Positions 23,701-34,905 of a DNA stretch of 64,000 bases are shown piece after piece (the stretch's first letter is position 1; each line of letters begins with the position of its first letter). The stretch spans positions 281,001 through 345,000 of the forward strand of contig JAFEKR010000027.1 in the NCBI GenBank assembly GCA_019022495.1, written 5' to 3'. Under the pieces are notes generated by a model. It saw nothing but the letters and a program-made list of their open reading frames with translations, was not told the DNA's origin and did no database searches. This stretch comes from Epichloe hybrida (Eukaryota > Ascomycota > Sordariomycetes > Hypocreales > Clavicipitaceae). The translations under genes were made by a program, and so were the position numbers.

Positions 23701-26100
23701 AACTACTTCTGTTTTAGTAATTACTATATCTACTTCTTTGCCGCTGTTTTTTATAAAATAAGTTTTAATAAAGTTAGATTCCTATATTCCGGATTTATTA
23801 TTCTCCTTATTAGAGACCTCTCCTTCCTTAGCTATATAGTAACCATATTCCTAGAGATAGGTTTTATACTATTATGCGTTAGAATTATCATTATATACCA
23901 CAATATAGGCATACTCCTTTTCCTTAGTAAGTGGTTTTTCCTAGCGTTAATAATACCTAGGTTACCATTAGCCTCTAGTGCCTAAAGGTCCTTAGCTTTA
24001 AGAATGTTATTCTTCTAGTTAATCTTACGCTCTTTCTTACTAGCTTTAGTTAAAACTAGGTTACTTCCCTTAATTCTCTTAAGTTTTATTCTACTAAGGC
24101 CTCTAGTTTTACCCTTTAGTAAGTTAATTTTGCTAATATAGCCTAGGTTAGAAAAATCCTAAGGATCCTTACTAGTTCCTATTATCCTATTAGTATTATA
24201 GATTTCCAGGCTAGAATCACGCATTTATTAGCCTGTTCTAGTTAGCTTGCATCTCATTTTTATTATCTTCTAACTTACTATTAGATTTATCTGTGTTAAA
24301 ATAGACTTTAAGCTTTCCTTTACTCTTTTTACCTTTTCCTTATCCTTTACTACGTAGGTAATTACATAGGTTACGTCTCTTATTATCCACTATAGTAATA
24401 TATGCTAATCTTGTATCCTTATAAGTTAGCATTAGACACATCTATTATAATCCTAGATAGAGCTTAAGGCATAAACGTGTTAGGAGCTAATAGTTAGTTA
24501 TTTCGCTATTAGCTCTTATATATTAGAAAATTTTTAATGTGAATTTATAAAAAAATACTTTATTAAGGATATCTTCTTTAGTGTACTTTACCTTATTAAG
24601 CTATGCTATTATATCCTACACTTAAATACCAAATTCCTTCTGTACTACGATGAATACTAATGATATATTGTTAAATATGGTGGCTCGTTTATTTGCATTG
24701 AGATGTTATTTGTACTATACTATTGCGTCTCCTTAGAATAGCATCTAGATCTTCTTTTGGATAATATCTTGTTAGCTAGGGTTAGCACGATACAAGTGGT
24801 CTTTAATAGCCTAGACCTATAATTTAATATTATAAAAGATAGTCTGTTTCCTATCGTAAGTAATAAGGTTAGTACTAGCTTCTTCTAGTTTGTTATAAGG
24901 CTTGAAATGTCCTATATCCATGATTTTCCATGTTAAATCTGCATTTTGTTCCGTTGCCTCTGTTTATTAATTATACTAGTCTTAATCTAATGCTAGATCC
25001 ACTCTTCCTTAATAACTAGGATTGATGTGCTATCCCTAGTCTAGTTAATATAGGGTTAGCTGCGGCGGATTATATAGATTTAACTGCTGCTATTAGATTC
25101 CTAGCTAGTATAGTAGTATTATTAGTTACGCTGCTAGTCCAGACTAAGTATCTAAGTGATTATTATGTTAACCCTAGTTACTTAGTGAATATACTATTCT
25201 CTACGTGGGATTCTACGCTAATAGTGTTAAACTTACTAAGGTAGTAGCACTCTATAAACCTCTGATTTTAGATATTAATCTTAATGCTAGATAGTCTATT
25301 CTATCCACTACCTAGCTTAATATAGCTTATTACATAGCCTATTGCTACTCTATTATTCCCTATAAGAGCTGTGTGGTATTATATTTATTTACCCTAGCAT
25401 ATATTTCTTCTAGTTCTAACACGTTTCCTAAAGGTTCTAGCTATAAATCCTATGGATTTAGCTTAGTTAAAGGGCTAGGGGGTTCTATGCTTAGTCTAGC
25501 GGTGTTGTTTTTAGAGTAGTTTATGATCCCCTTTTCTTTATTAATTTTGCTTATCTCTATTATACTTAGACTAGTAGTGTTGTTTTTAGGGTAGTTTATA
25601 ATCCCCTTTCCTTTGTTAATTTTACCTATCTTTATACTCCTTTTAGTTCTAGTTGTGGTGTTACTATTAGTAATACTAGTAATGCTTTTAGATTATTACC
25701 CTAAAGCTTTACTTCCTTCTAATTTAGCAGAATTATTAAGGAATCCTTTAGATTTAGCCTTAGAGATATAGTTCCTAACTTAATTCTAAATAATGCGTAT
25801 AGTTTACATATTAATTAGATTCTAGTGGATAGGTGGCTCCTAAGATATTAGCTATTCTTATCTCCTTATAATTCCATTATTAAATTCGTAGTGTGTAAGT
25901 TTATATAAGTCCTTCTAATTACTAATCCTAATAAGTTTTTGTTTTTAATGTTTAAAATCCGGATTTACATTATTAAAAGTCTAGAACTAATAAATAAGGT
26001 ATAATTTACTCTTAGTGACTAGGAAAGTGTTAAAAGTGTTTAGTTCTCTATATTAACGCCGTAAATGATTGGTTTTAGACATATAGGTATTATATCCAGG
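23701..26100 (-). pseudogene. Gypsy-D gag remnant
   Basis: On the minus strand, helical gag sequence is readable around 24850-24500 (for example FIVVQKEFGI and KVKYTKEDILNKVFF). A Lys-rich region that should hold the zinc knuckle follows near 24300-24400. The region upstream to 25800 is low-complexity and Pro/Asn/Gln-rich where translatable. It is broken by many stops, and limits are approximate. Confidence 0.6.
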
Positions 26101-26122
26101 TTACTAGAGATACGCAACAAAA

Positions 26123-26141
26123 GAATCTCCAATTGCTACCA
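26123..26141 (-). other. Candidate primer-binding site of Gypsy-D
   Basis: On the minus strand the sequence starting TGGTAGCAATTGG follows the 5' LTR after two bases. TGG is the complement of the CCA end of a tRNA, so this is the expected minus-strand primer site. It confirms the orientation. I cannot name the tRNA. Confidence 0.6.
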
Positions 26142-26143
26142 CT

Positions 26144-26350
26144 TATTACGTGCTAGCTTTGCACGTTATTAGGTCGAATCTGTCAGAGGGGCTAATGGAT
26201 TCGTAGGTTTGTGAGTCGTGCTAAGTTTACTTATAAAAGCTACTCTTAGGGGCAGGTTTAGATGTTAGAAGTAAGTTGATTTCTCTACCTATGATGCTAA
26301 ACTTGTTCTTATCCTTCTTGTTAGTGGCTGAGCAGTTTCGCCACGTAACA
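26144..26350 (-). repeat. Gypsy-D 5' LTR
   Basis: Partner of 15662-15868. It ends CACGTAACA, then GCTTT (26351-26355) resumes the Copia-A reverse transcriptase. Confidence 0.94.
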
Positions 26351-26542
26351 GCTTTCCTAAACTTAAAGCTAGATAAAGAGGTATATTATAAGATACCACT
26401 AGGTTATAAGGATAAATAAGCTTACTTAAAGCTCTTAAGCGCTATTTATAAGCTACGTAAAGCTCCCCTTCTTTAGATAAAGGAATTAATTAAATAGTTA
26501 ATAAGTAAAGGATTTATATAGATCTTTAAAGATATTTATATG
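26351..26542 (+). mobile_element. Copia-A fragment 3: middle of reverse transcriptase
   Basis: This 192-bp piece lies between Gypsy-D and Copia-E. It reads AFLN.KLDKEVY.KIPLGY...LKLLSAIYKLRKAP, the expected continuation of fragment 2 after removal of Gypsy-D. Its last five bases ATATG (26538-26542) are repeated at 32815-32819. Confidence 0.88.
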
Positions 26543-26772
26543 TGTTGCGACAACCGGGTTAACATCGGGTTAACCACTAGGAAAGTGGAGCACGTGCGGC
26601 AGCGCCGCACTGTGATTGGCCGCAACCGTACGCGAGGCATACACGTGACTTGCGTCCCCTTTTTCTATGGCCACACAACACTGTAGATAGCTTCAATCCT
26701 TAGACCTTATTATATCATTAAACCTAACCCTACGTTGCACTAGTGCATACTAATCCCTTAGTGTAACTAACA
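26543..26772 (+). repeat. Copia-E 5' LTR
   Basis: This 230-bp repeat starts TGTTGCGACAACC and ends CTAACA. It contains two CACGTG hexamers (26591-26596, 26642-26647) and a G+C-rich GTGCGGCAGCGCCGCAC palindrome. A hairpin with GTGGTT and AACCAC arms (26780-26795) lies directly downstream. Confidence 0.95.
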
Positions 26773-29700
26773 CTAATTAGTGGTTAAAAAACCACAGATA
26801 AGCTAGGAATCACTTAAGAAGAGGCCTTCCTTCAGCTGCCTAAGGAAGTGTGCTAAAGGAAGATAGACTCCGGATACTAAATGTTAGGCTTCCTAGGGAT
26901 TTGACTTTTTCTATCAGCAAGTCTCTAACCATTAATAGAAGAATCAATCCTATTATCTATCACAAGAAAACCAATTAACTAACCAAGAGTTTATAGCCAC
27001 GCATAACTTCTTAAACTAGAGATTAAAAACCCCTTAACCCTACTAGTTAAAAATCCCTTAGCCTCACTAGCTAAAGACTATTAATAATAGCACCCCTAAG
27101 TAATAAACAAGCTTTATTACAAACTACTAAAGAAAAGCAGCCTGCCTAGTCAAGACCTAACAAAGCAAGCCTACCTCCATAACTTTAAAAACATGCCTTA
27201 GTTATCACCACTAACTAGGAGAGCTTAAGAGAACTAGATCCTTAGACTGCTAAGGAATAGGAGCTTAATAACTATCTTGCTTAGATAATTAATGTTTATA
27301 AGAGCGGTCAATACAAAGATCTTACCCTTTAGGAGATCTTCCGTGATAACCTTAATAGCTAGACAAAAGAAACACTTAATTAAGCTTCATAACCTTTAGT
27401 ACGCGAGTTACAAGACTACCTACACAAGAATAGCGTCTATATTGTTCGAAATCAAAGCAGTAAAATCGTTAAATCATTAATTTAAGTCCTTAAAGAAGAA
27501 ATAATGCCATAGTAGCCTAAAAACAAAATCACGAAGCAAATCGCCACAGGCAAATTCCTCTCTTTAAACAATCCCGCCCTTAAAAGCCCTCTAATCACAA
27601 GCCCTTCAATTTACACTACCCCTATCCATTACCCTTTAGTATATAATTCTCCTCTATATAATCCCCTAATTAATAACCCTCACAATCCCGCTTCAAATAA
27701 CCCTCTAGCTACATAACCACCTCTAGGAAGAAACACACCTAAACCCCTAATAATTCCAATAATTCCGCTAATTATCCCGGAATAACTGATGCAATAGATA
27801 ACCCTAGCTGTGCAAACAGTAATAATCCCATCTGAAGATCAAATCGTGAGAAAGATCTCAGAACTCACAAAGAGCTATAAGGATAATAACTATTATAGTA
27901 AGAAGATATATAACTTCCTCACGCTAAAAGTTAACTTATTCTAGAACAAATACGACAGACTAAATCTCCTGTAGGAATATATATATAAGGCCCTTCCTAT
28001 TATGCTTTCAGGTAATGCTAAGCAGTATTACCTTAATTATCTAGCAAACAAAGGCTTTACATATAAACAAATGGTTAATAACGTTCGTTAATGATTTAAA
28101 ACAGAAAGCAACTAACAGTTCTATTACTAAGAATAGAATAGTATAACGCTTAGGAATATCATCGCTACTAATCCAGATAAATCCAAGATAGATTATCTTG
28201 AGATTCTGCTCACAACCCTCAAACATGTTTATAGAGGACTCTTTCCCCTATTAATAGTTAATATAGAACTCTATTATCAGACCCTAAGCACAATTTCTAG
28301 TGTTCTAGAGTGCAGGCAAGCTAAATATAATCATTTACCTAGCTTTAAAGGACTTGCTAGAGACCTCTGTAAATTAATCTCTATCGCTGAAGCTAACAAA
28401 TCAGCTGCCTAATTTAATCAAAGCACTATTAGTACTACTAATGCTAATAAATTAGAAGTAATATTCACAGACCATTATTATAACTAACCATACAATTAAC
28501 AAGATCAAGACAGAGGCTATAGTTACTATAACCAAGGCCATAACTATAGTAAATACCACATCTATAACAAGAACAAATACTAGTTAATAAACTATCTAGA
28601 AAAAGACTAGAAAGAGGCAAAAGAGCGCTAGTAGAAGAATAAGAGACACTAATCACCGCTAATAGAGAAAAAGTATTAGGCATTCCTCGCGGCCTATAAA
28701 GGCTAAGCATCTAAAGAAGCTAATAACCTTGCTAATAGAGCGTAGGAATTAGCCAAAACCTTTGTTAAGTCTAACAATAACAAAGATAAGGATAACAATG
28801 CTAAAGAGACTTTCACATTAAAGTTCAACTAGCTAAGTATCACACAATTCTTTACATCAGGATTTCAACTAGTTAATAGCAATATTATTAATATCCTAAG
28901 AGATAAATTATTTAAGCACGCATACCTTAAGCACAATCCCTTTAATAATATAAAAACCTCTTATATTTCAGAGGAATATTACTCTAAAGAAGTTTTCCAA
29001 GGGATAATACCTAACACAGGAGCCTTAGGTGTCTTAACGGCTAGAATTAGATAAGTATAAGCCTTATTAAGATTAATACTATTGCTAAAGATCAAACTAA
29101 CTCTAGAAAAGATAATTAAATTTGGTGCTAGGAGCATAATCACAAAAGGAGTAGTCAACGTACTAATAGAGCTAGGCAACATCCCTTTCTATATGATTAA
29201 CATATATACGCCTTTCTTATTCTCTTTAGATAACATAGATAGGTTACGCGTCAAGGTAAACAACCTCGCGAACGTATTAATCCAAGATAATAAGATAGTT
29301 CCTATTATTAGAAAATAGGGACATCTTTAGTGGACTCTAGAAGCTAGAGAAATAGTAGCTTTCCACCTATTAGAAACAAAACTCCATTAACTACATTGAT
29401 GATTTGGTCACCCATTAGTTAAATAGCTTATAAAGATACTAAACCAAGCTAGACATAACATTAAAGCAAAGGCCATTAAATAATTAACTAAAATTTACTA
29501 CCATTACTAAATAAACAGAAAGGCCCTAGGTAAATTCAAGTTTACAATCAAAGATAACCATAAGTTTAACTACAAGATCATAGTTAATATCGTTTAAATC
29601 AACAGATAACCTATTTTTTATATTATTAATTCTGTAACCTCGTTTTAAGCAGCCTGATTCCTTAATCTAAATAAGCAGAAGGCACGTAACATTTAGAACG

Positions 29701-32584
29701 CCTTATGTAAATACTAGATTAACACCTACCTTAGTCCTCTAGAATAAATTATCCATAATGCTAGAAAGAACTTTGCATTAGTAGAATTCAAGCATTATGC
29801 ATAATTACTATTAATTAAGATTAATAAAGTTCTAGTTAAGGCCTATAATAGCATTAGAAAAGTTAAACGCTATTATAGACTATTACAGCAAGCCTATACA
29901 ATTATTATAGACTCTATAGGTTAAGATCTCATGCCTAAGCAATAACTTTAGATAGCTATAAAAGCTATAAACGACTTAGCAGGCCCTAATAGCCTCATTC
30001 CTACGATTCTTATCTTTAGTGCATATCCACAAATAACTAATAAGTCACCGCTAAGTGTATCTATTATTTAACAAGCTAAAGCAATCCGCAAAGCCACTAA
30101 TAAGGTCTGATAACTCCTAGTAAAGCAATAAGTTCATAATGCTCTAAGAACCTAAAATAGCCTAAATACGCTACTAACGCACTAACTTCTATTATAGTTA
30201 GATATACGCGTATAGAGAGAGAAAGATAGATAGTATAGCCCCTATAAGCTTCTTACTACTAATAGAGAAACCTATACCCTTTAAATGCCCTATGAACTAA
30301 CAAGATTCTAATTAATAGTTATTAAACCATACTATTATAACCTATACTATGCTAAAGAACTTCGCGAGTTAATACCTAGAGGCGAAGACTAAGCTACGGA
30401 TATAAATAAGACCCTAATAATTAAAGAGATTATCCCTAAAGCTTTAGAAATAAATAAGAAACTACTATAGCCTAAGAGAAAGCGTAAAAGACTATAAAAG
30501 AAGCTTATAGTTTAATTTAACCTTGTAGGAACTAAATACATAGTAACTATATACTTAGTAAACAAAGACTAAGAGGAAGTATTAATAGAGGAACTTGTAG
30601 CTAATAGTAAGTTAAGCGTAGTATTTATTATAGCAAAGGAAGAAGCTAATTAGGATCTAGCCCTTTAGTTATATTAAGAAGGAAAGATCACAACTCTAGG
30701 CAAGCCCTTTAAGCTATTAGATTAGATTAAGATTAATACTTTGCAAGCCCGCGATGTGTTTAGATTCACGCTATTCGATCCTGCTAAACATAGTAACGAG
30801 AGACTCTTTAAATCTCATATAGTGAGAGAAATCAAAGGCAAAGGAACAGCTACGCCGTACGAAAAATCATAACTTATGATTCAAGGGATAAATAATAAAG
30901 GGAAGGAATTTATCTTAACCTAATCCCCAACAATCTAAAGATCAAGCCAATGATTAATTATCGCGATCGCACTATCGCTTAGATCTAGAGGAATTATCCT
31001 ATAGATTCAAGACATCACATAAGCTTACGTGTAATTAAAAACGCAGCTCGTAAGATTAATCATCGCCATGTTACCTAAGCAGATAGCACATCTATTCCCT
31101 AAAGGAACTGTCATAGAAGTCATTAAGCCTTTATATAGAATCACAGAAGCTAGAACCCACTAGTTCGCAACCTACTTCCGTTACTACAAAGAGATACTTA
31201 AGATAATGACTTTATCCTACAACCTATGCTTACTAATTATAGAAGAGAATAACAACAACCTCTTTAGAGTAGTTAGCATACAGACTAATAATACACTAGG
31301 CCTTAGTAACTAGGATTTCTATAACCTTAAAGAGAAGGAACTACAGAAGGCAGATTTCTTAGCAAAGCTAAAGCAGAAGCTATTAGCTAAGAATCCCCTC
31401 ACCTTTAACAGTTATATCCTTACCTAGAACGCTAATAACTTAATAAAGCTTCGCTAAAAAGGCTAGAGTAAGAAGATCAGGCAAATTAACCTATAATCGC
31501 TAACTATAAAACAAGATTACGTCAAACAATAAGCACAAGGAAGTTATATTATAACTGTCTATTAACCTAAAGCCCTTTATAACCTGTTAATCGCAGCACA
31601 ACATCAAGATCCGACTCCTAATAATATAACTCGATTAAACAAGCAACTCAACTAGCAAATCCAACATCAAGACTAAGGCCTATATTACATCCCTCTAGAC
31701 CTTAAGAATGCGAAGTTATTCGTGTTTATAGATAGATCCCTCGCTAACAATAAAGATCTAAGTTCCTAGATAGGATACGTAATTATAATCGGTAACGAAG
31801 AGGCGAAAGACAACACATTCACCTTAAAAGGTAATATTATTACGTATAGCTTAACAAGAGCAAGCGTGTAACCTGTAGCGCCCTTGCTTCTAAACTATAC
31901 TCAATAGTACAAGGTGCTAATATAGCCTATGTAATTACCACAACCCTTAATATAATCATAGACTAATTAAAGATTAACCGCATCCCCATAATTATATATA
32001 CAGACTCTTTTTCGTTATACAAGTGTCTTATAAAGCTAGGTTCTACGAAGGAGAAACGCCTTATAATTAACATTATAGCACTTTAGCAATTATATAAGCA
32101 ACAAGAGATCTACAAAGTACAATAGATTAACAGTAATAATAACCTTACTAACGTAATAACAAAGGCATCTCCGAACAAGAGCCTTAAGACTTTTATTAAC
32201 TCGAACAAAGCCATAATTTAAGTTAAAGGCTAGGTAAAGAGACCAAAGACCGGATAAGATCAACGAGAACCTAATCCAACCATGCCTAAGCTAATAAGAA
32301 GCCCTTATTTTAATTCCCCGTATCCATTTATGTTCATTTCGAACAATTCTGATTTTTATTGCATTTTTCGAGCTTTTAGAGCTCCTAATCAAGCCCGCTT
32401 CCTAATCCGCGGATTAAGCGATTTTTTTTTCTTGCATTGCATTGTCAACCAATAAGGAGTCCGAATTCAACATCGGACCCACTTATCCTTACACAGGATC
32501 ATTTCATTTATATATCCACTAATTCCCTCTTTTAGTACTAGATCTATCCTGCCCCACTTTCTTCCTAAAAAGAAAAGTTACTAG
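26773..32584 (+). pseudogene. Copia-E gag-pol remnant
   Basis: Gag is readable about 27830-28800 (LSGNAKQYYLNYL, then a Tyr/Asn/Gln-rich linker). A protease active-site segment near 29000 reads IIPNTGA where DTGA is expected. Integrase starts with HQRFGHP near 29400 and continues to about 30100. Reverse transcriptase runs from about 30750 (FRFTLFDPAKHSN, LMIQGINNKGKEF) to 31500 and includes QTNNTLGL where QTDDTLGL is expected. RNase H lies about 31690-32200 (FIDRSLANNKDLSS). Open stretches such as 29082-29318 show how light the damage is locally. Confidence 0.82.
32567..32577 (+). other. Polypurine tract of Copia-E
   Basis: The purine run AAAAAGAAAAG precedes the 3' LTR by seven bases (GTTACTA plus G). 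Copia-B has an equivalent tract and spacing before its 3' LTR, which agrees with the plus orientation. Confidence 0.6.
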
Positions 32585-32814
32585 TATTACAACAACCAGG
32601 TTAACATTAGGTTAACCACTAGGAAAGTAGAGCACGTGCGGCAGCGCCGCACTATAATTAGCCGCAACCGTACGCGAGGCACACACGTGACTCGCGTCCC
32701 CTTTTTCTATAGCCACATAACGCTGTAGATAGCTTCAATCCTTAGACCTTATTATATCATTGAACCTAACCCTACGTTGCACTAGTGCATACCAATCCCT
32801 TAGTGTAACCAACA
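32585..32814 (+). repeat. Copia-E 3' LTR
   Basis: Partner of 26543-26772. The start has changed to TATTACAACAACC and the end reads CCAACA. ATATG follows at 32815. All differences from the 5' copy that I saw are transitions. Confidence 0.95.
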
Positions 32815-34190
32815 ATATGTTTATTAAGGATAGATTAATTATCTTCTTCTATATTAATAACCTTATAGCCTTATTTATAAAGGGAAAGTTAGCTCTTTAT
32901 AATAAATTTAGAGAGAGACTCTTTAAGAGGTATAACGTTAAGGACCTCAGCGAATTATAATAGTTCTTAGGGGTTAAAATCATTAGAGATCACAAAAATC
33001 AATAATTATAGCTTAATTAGAAGTCCTATTAGAATAAAGCTACGATTAAATTTAATATTAAAGTCCTAGAACAGAAGCTAATAGCACTAATAACTGCTAT
33101 TTTACTTAATCCCTTTAAAGGTAATATTAATCTAAAGGATTTAAAGAGATATTAATCCCTAGTTAGTACTTTATTATATCCTATAATTATCACATAGCTA
33201 GATATTACCTTCGTAGTATCATAACTATTACAGCACCTTTAACGCCTAGGACCTTAGCATATAGAAGCTATAGAAAAGGCTCTAGAGTATAGTTACACGT
33301 AGGGAGATCTCTTAATTAAATTTAATAGTAATAATCCTAAGCTTAAAGCATATAGTAATGCTTCCTTTACTAATAATCTAGTTATAAGAAGAAGCTTATA
33401 GGGCTATATTATAAAGCTCTTTAAAGGTCCTATACTCTTTAAAGTAAGAAAATAAGAGACTATAATAACCTCTTCTATAGAAGCAGAGCTCCTAGTACTA
33501 TTATATTACAGTAAAGAGCTAATTACCTTTAAATAATTATATTAAGAAGTTAGATTATATCTTAGAAATAATACCCTTAAGATTAAATACGATAATATAT
33601 AGATAATTTGTTTTCTTAAGGAAGAATTTATTAAGCTTACAACGCGACTACGCTATATTAATATCTATTATTACTAGCTTTATTAAGAGGTTATAAAGGG
33701 AACCTTTAATATTACCTAGAAGGTAATAAAAAAGATAATTACTAATAGCCTTATAAAGCTACTAATAGGAAAAGCATTTATAGATTTTAGATAGGTACTA
33801 GGGCTTATATAGTTACTAGATTAAATGCTTAGTACTAACCTAAAAGAGTAGGAATTACTAGAAAATCCTGCTATAATTAATAATAATTAAATCATTATAG
33901 AGATTAATTTAATTAAATTATTACAGGATGCCTTAATTATAGGCCTCCTAGGGGGATATATTAGAATCCTATTATAAGCGTTTAACCGCATACAAGTAAC
34001 TTAGACACTAGGACCTACCTAACTAGTTACTTTCCGGACCTTTAGTAAATACATAGTACAGTTTGTATAGGCAGATTACATACCCTATGGTACAGGTACT
34101 TAGTTATTTAAACCGTAGTCCGCGCCCTCTTACAGGATCGGGCAACTCAATCCATACCTTCATTTCTGATCCTAGCTGCTCGGTCCAACA
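32815..34190 (+). mobile_element. Copia-A fragment 4: end of reverse transcriptase, RNase H and 3' LTR
   Basis: It resumes the outer element after Copia-E. The open stretch 32760-32960 covers the copia motif FFYINNLIAL, where YVDD would be expected. Then come FLGVKIIRD and the RNase H motifs (SNASFTNN, TTSSIEAELL, TTRLRYINIYYY) near 33330-33680. The translation ends about 33830 and is followed by the LTR at 33959-34190. Stops are common. Confidence 0.88.
33959..34190 (+). repeat. Copia-A 3' LTR, right border of the transposon block
   Basis: It begins TATTAGAATCC, which is TGTTGGAATCC after two G-to-A changes, preceded by a G-rich run. It ends GGTCCAACA. The 232-bp length is close to that of Copia-E. 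The partner LTR is outside the window, so limits rest on the termini and on the abrupt change in base composition. Confidence 0.7.
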
Positions 34191-34572
34191 ATAATCATTA
34201 TCCCCATGTCGACCAGGCGACTTTGGGTGGGAATCTGCGGATGGCCCCTCCCAGTCGTGTCAGACAGAGAAAACGGACAGGAAGAATTTTGGACTTAGAC
34301 TCGCATTTATTATATGTATGCGATAATTTGATGAGTGGCAAGAACAATTTCTGTCTATTCTTTTTTTTTCAACTTTTTTTTCCTTGCGTATACCTACTTT
34401 CACTCAGGCACCGCCCACACATTTATATTACCCGGGCTAATGTAAAGCTCTCATTTTCTTCTGGCTTTACGACCCGATCGATGGGCATGTCAACGGAAAT
34501 GGCCAGTGATTGCCGACAAAGCTCGGCAGCGCCTAGCTGAATGGTCAGTTGGAGTTGTCTCTTGTGGACCTC
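34191..34572. other. Single-copy spacer between the transposon block and the MITE
   Basis: Base composition returns to normal here. Short open frames on both strands have no recognisable motif or splice structure. A T-rich run lies near 34360-34380. I see no gene. Confidence 0.5.
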
Positions 34573-34574
34573 TA

Positions 34575-34902
34575 AACACGCATATGTCAAAAATTGAACA
34601 CGCATATGCCGCCCCACTTTCCCCACTTTTTGCCTACCTTCTGACCTAGATTCCTCTCCTTCTCCCCTTTCTTAGCTTCTTAGTTATTATTAATTATTAT
34701 TACCTTTAACATTAAATTTAACCTTTTACACTAGAATATTATATCCTTAGTATCTCTAATAATAATACTAGCTATATAATTTTACCCTACTATAATAGCT
34801 ACGAAGATTAGACGCGAGCCACACTAAAAACAGGTGGGTAGACTGTCTATCCCGATTAGGACTAACGGCATATGCGTGTTCAATTTTTGACATATGCGTG
34901 TT
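34575..34902. mobile_element. MITE with 37-bp perfect terminal inverted repeats and TA target duplication
   Basis: The 37-bp arms at 34575-34611 and 34866-34902 are perfect reverse complements. Both are flanked by TA, and the match extends one more base on each side. Each arm contains the 12-mer AACACGCATATG twice, ten bases apart. At 328 bp with no coding capacity it fits a non-autonomous Tc1/mariner-superfamily element; the Fot/pogo-like assignment is inference. The core (34680-34810) is AT-rich with many TA steps, as in the mutated retroelements. Confidence 0.85.
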
Positions 34903-34905
34903 TAG

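Larger units (their letters stand above)
15662..26350 (-). mobile_element. Gypsy-D: large dead chromodomain Ty3/gypsy element with an extra 3' reading frame
   Basis: It is 10.7 kb long, much larger than usual for fungal gypsy elements. It has 207-bp LTRs and the target duplication GCTTT. On the minus strand the order is gag, protease, reverse transcriptase, RNase H, integrase, chromodomain, then about 3.5 kb of additional sequence before the 3' LTR. A primer-binding-site candidate beginning TGGTAGC lies two bases inside the 5' LTR. All frames are mutated. Confidence 0.92.
26543..32814 (+). mobile_element. Copia-E: complete Ty1/copia retrotransposon, the least mutated in the nest
   Basis: It is 6.27 kb with 230-bp LTRs and target duplication ATATG. 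Gag, protease, integrase, reverse transcriptase and RNase H are readable in order on the plus strand. It keeps more CpA and CpG than its neighbours, and its LTRs differ at only about 19 sites. It therefore looks like the most recent or least heavily mutated insertion. Stops still occur in every domain. Confidence 0.93.

Noticed and set aside
1..34190. Idea that the AT-rich block is mitochondrial or centromeric DNA
   Set aside because: The sequence is accounted for by LTR elements with target duplications. No mitochondrial genes or satellite arrays were seen.
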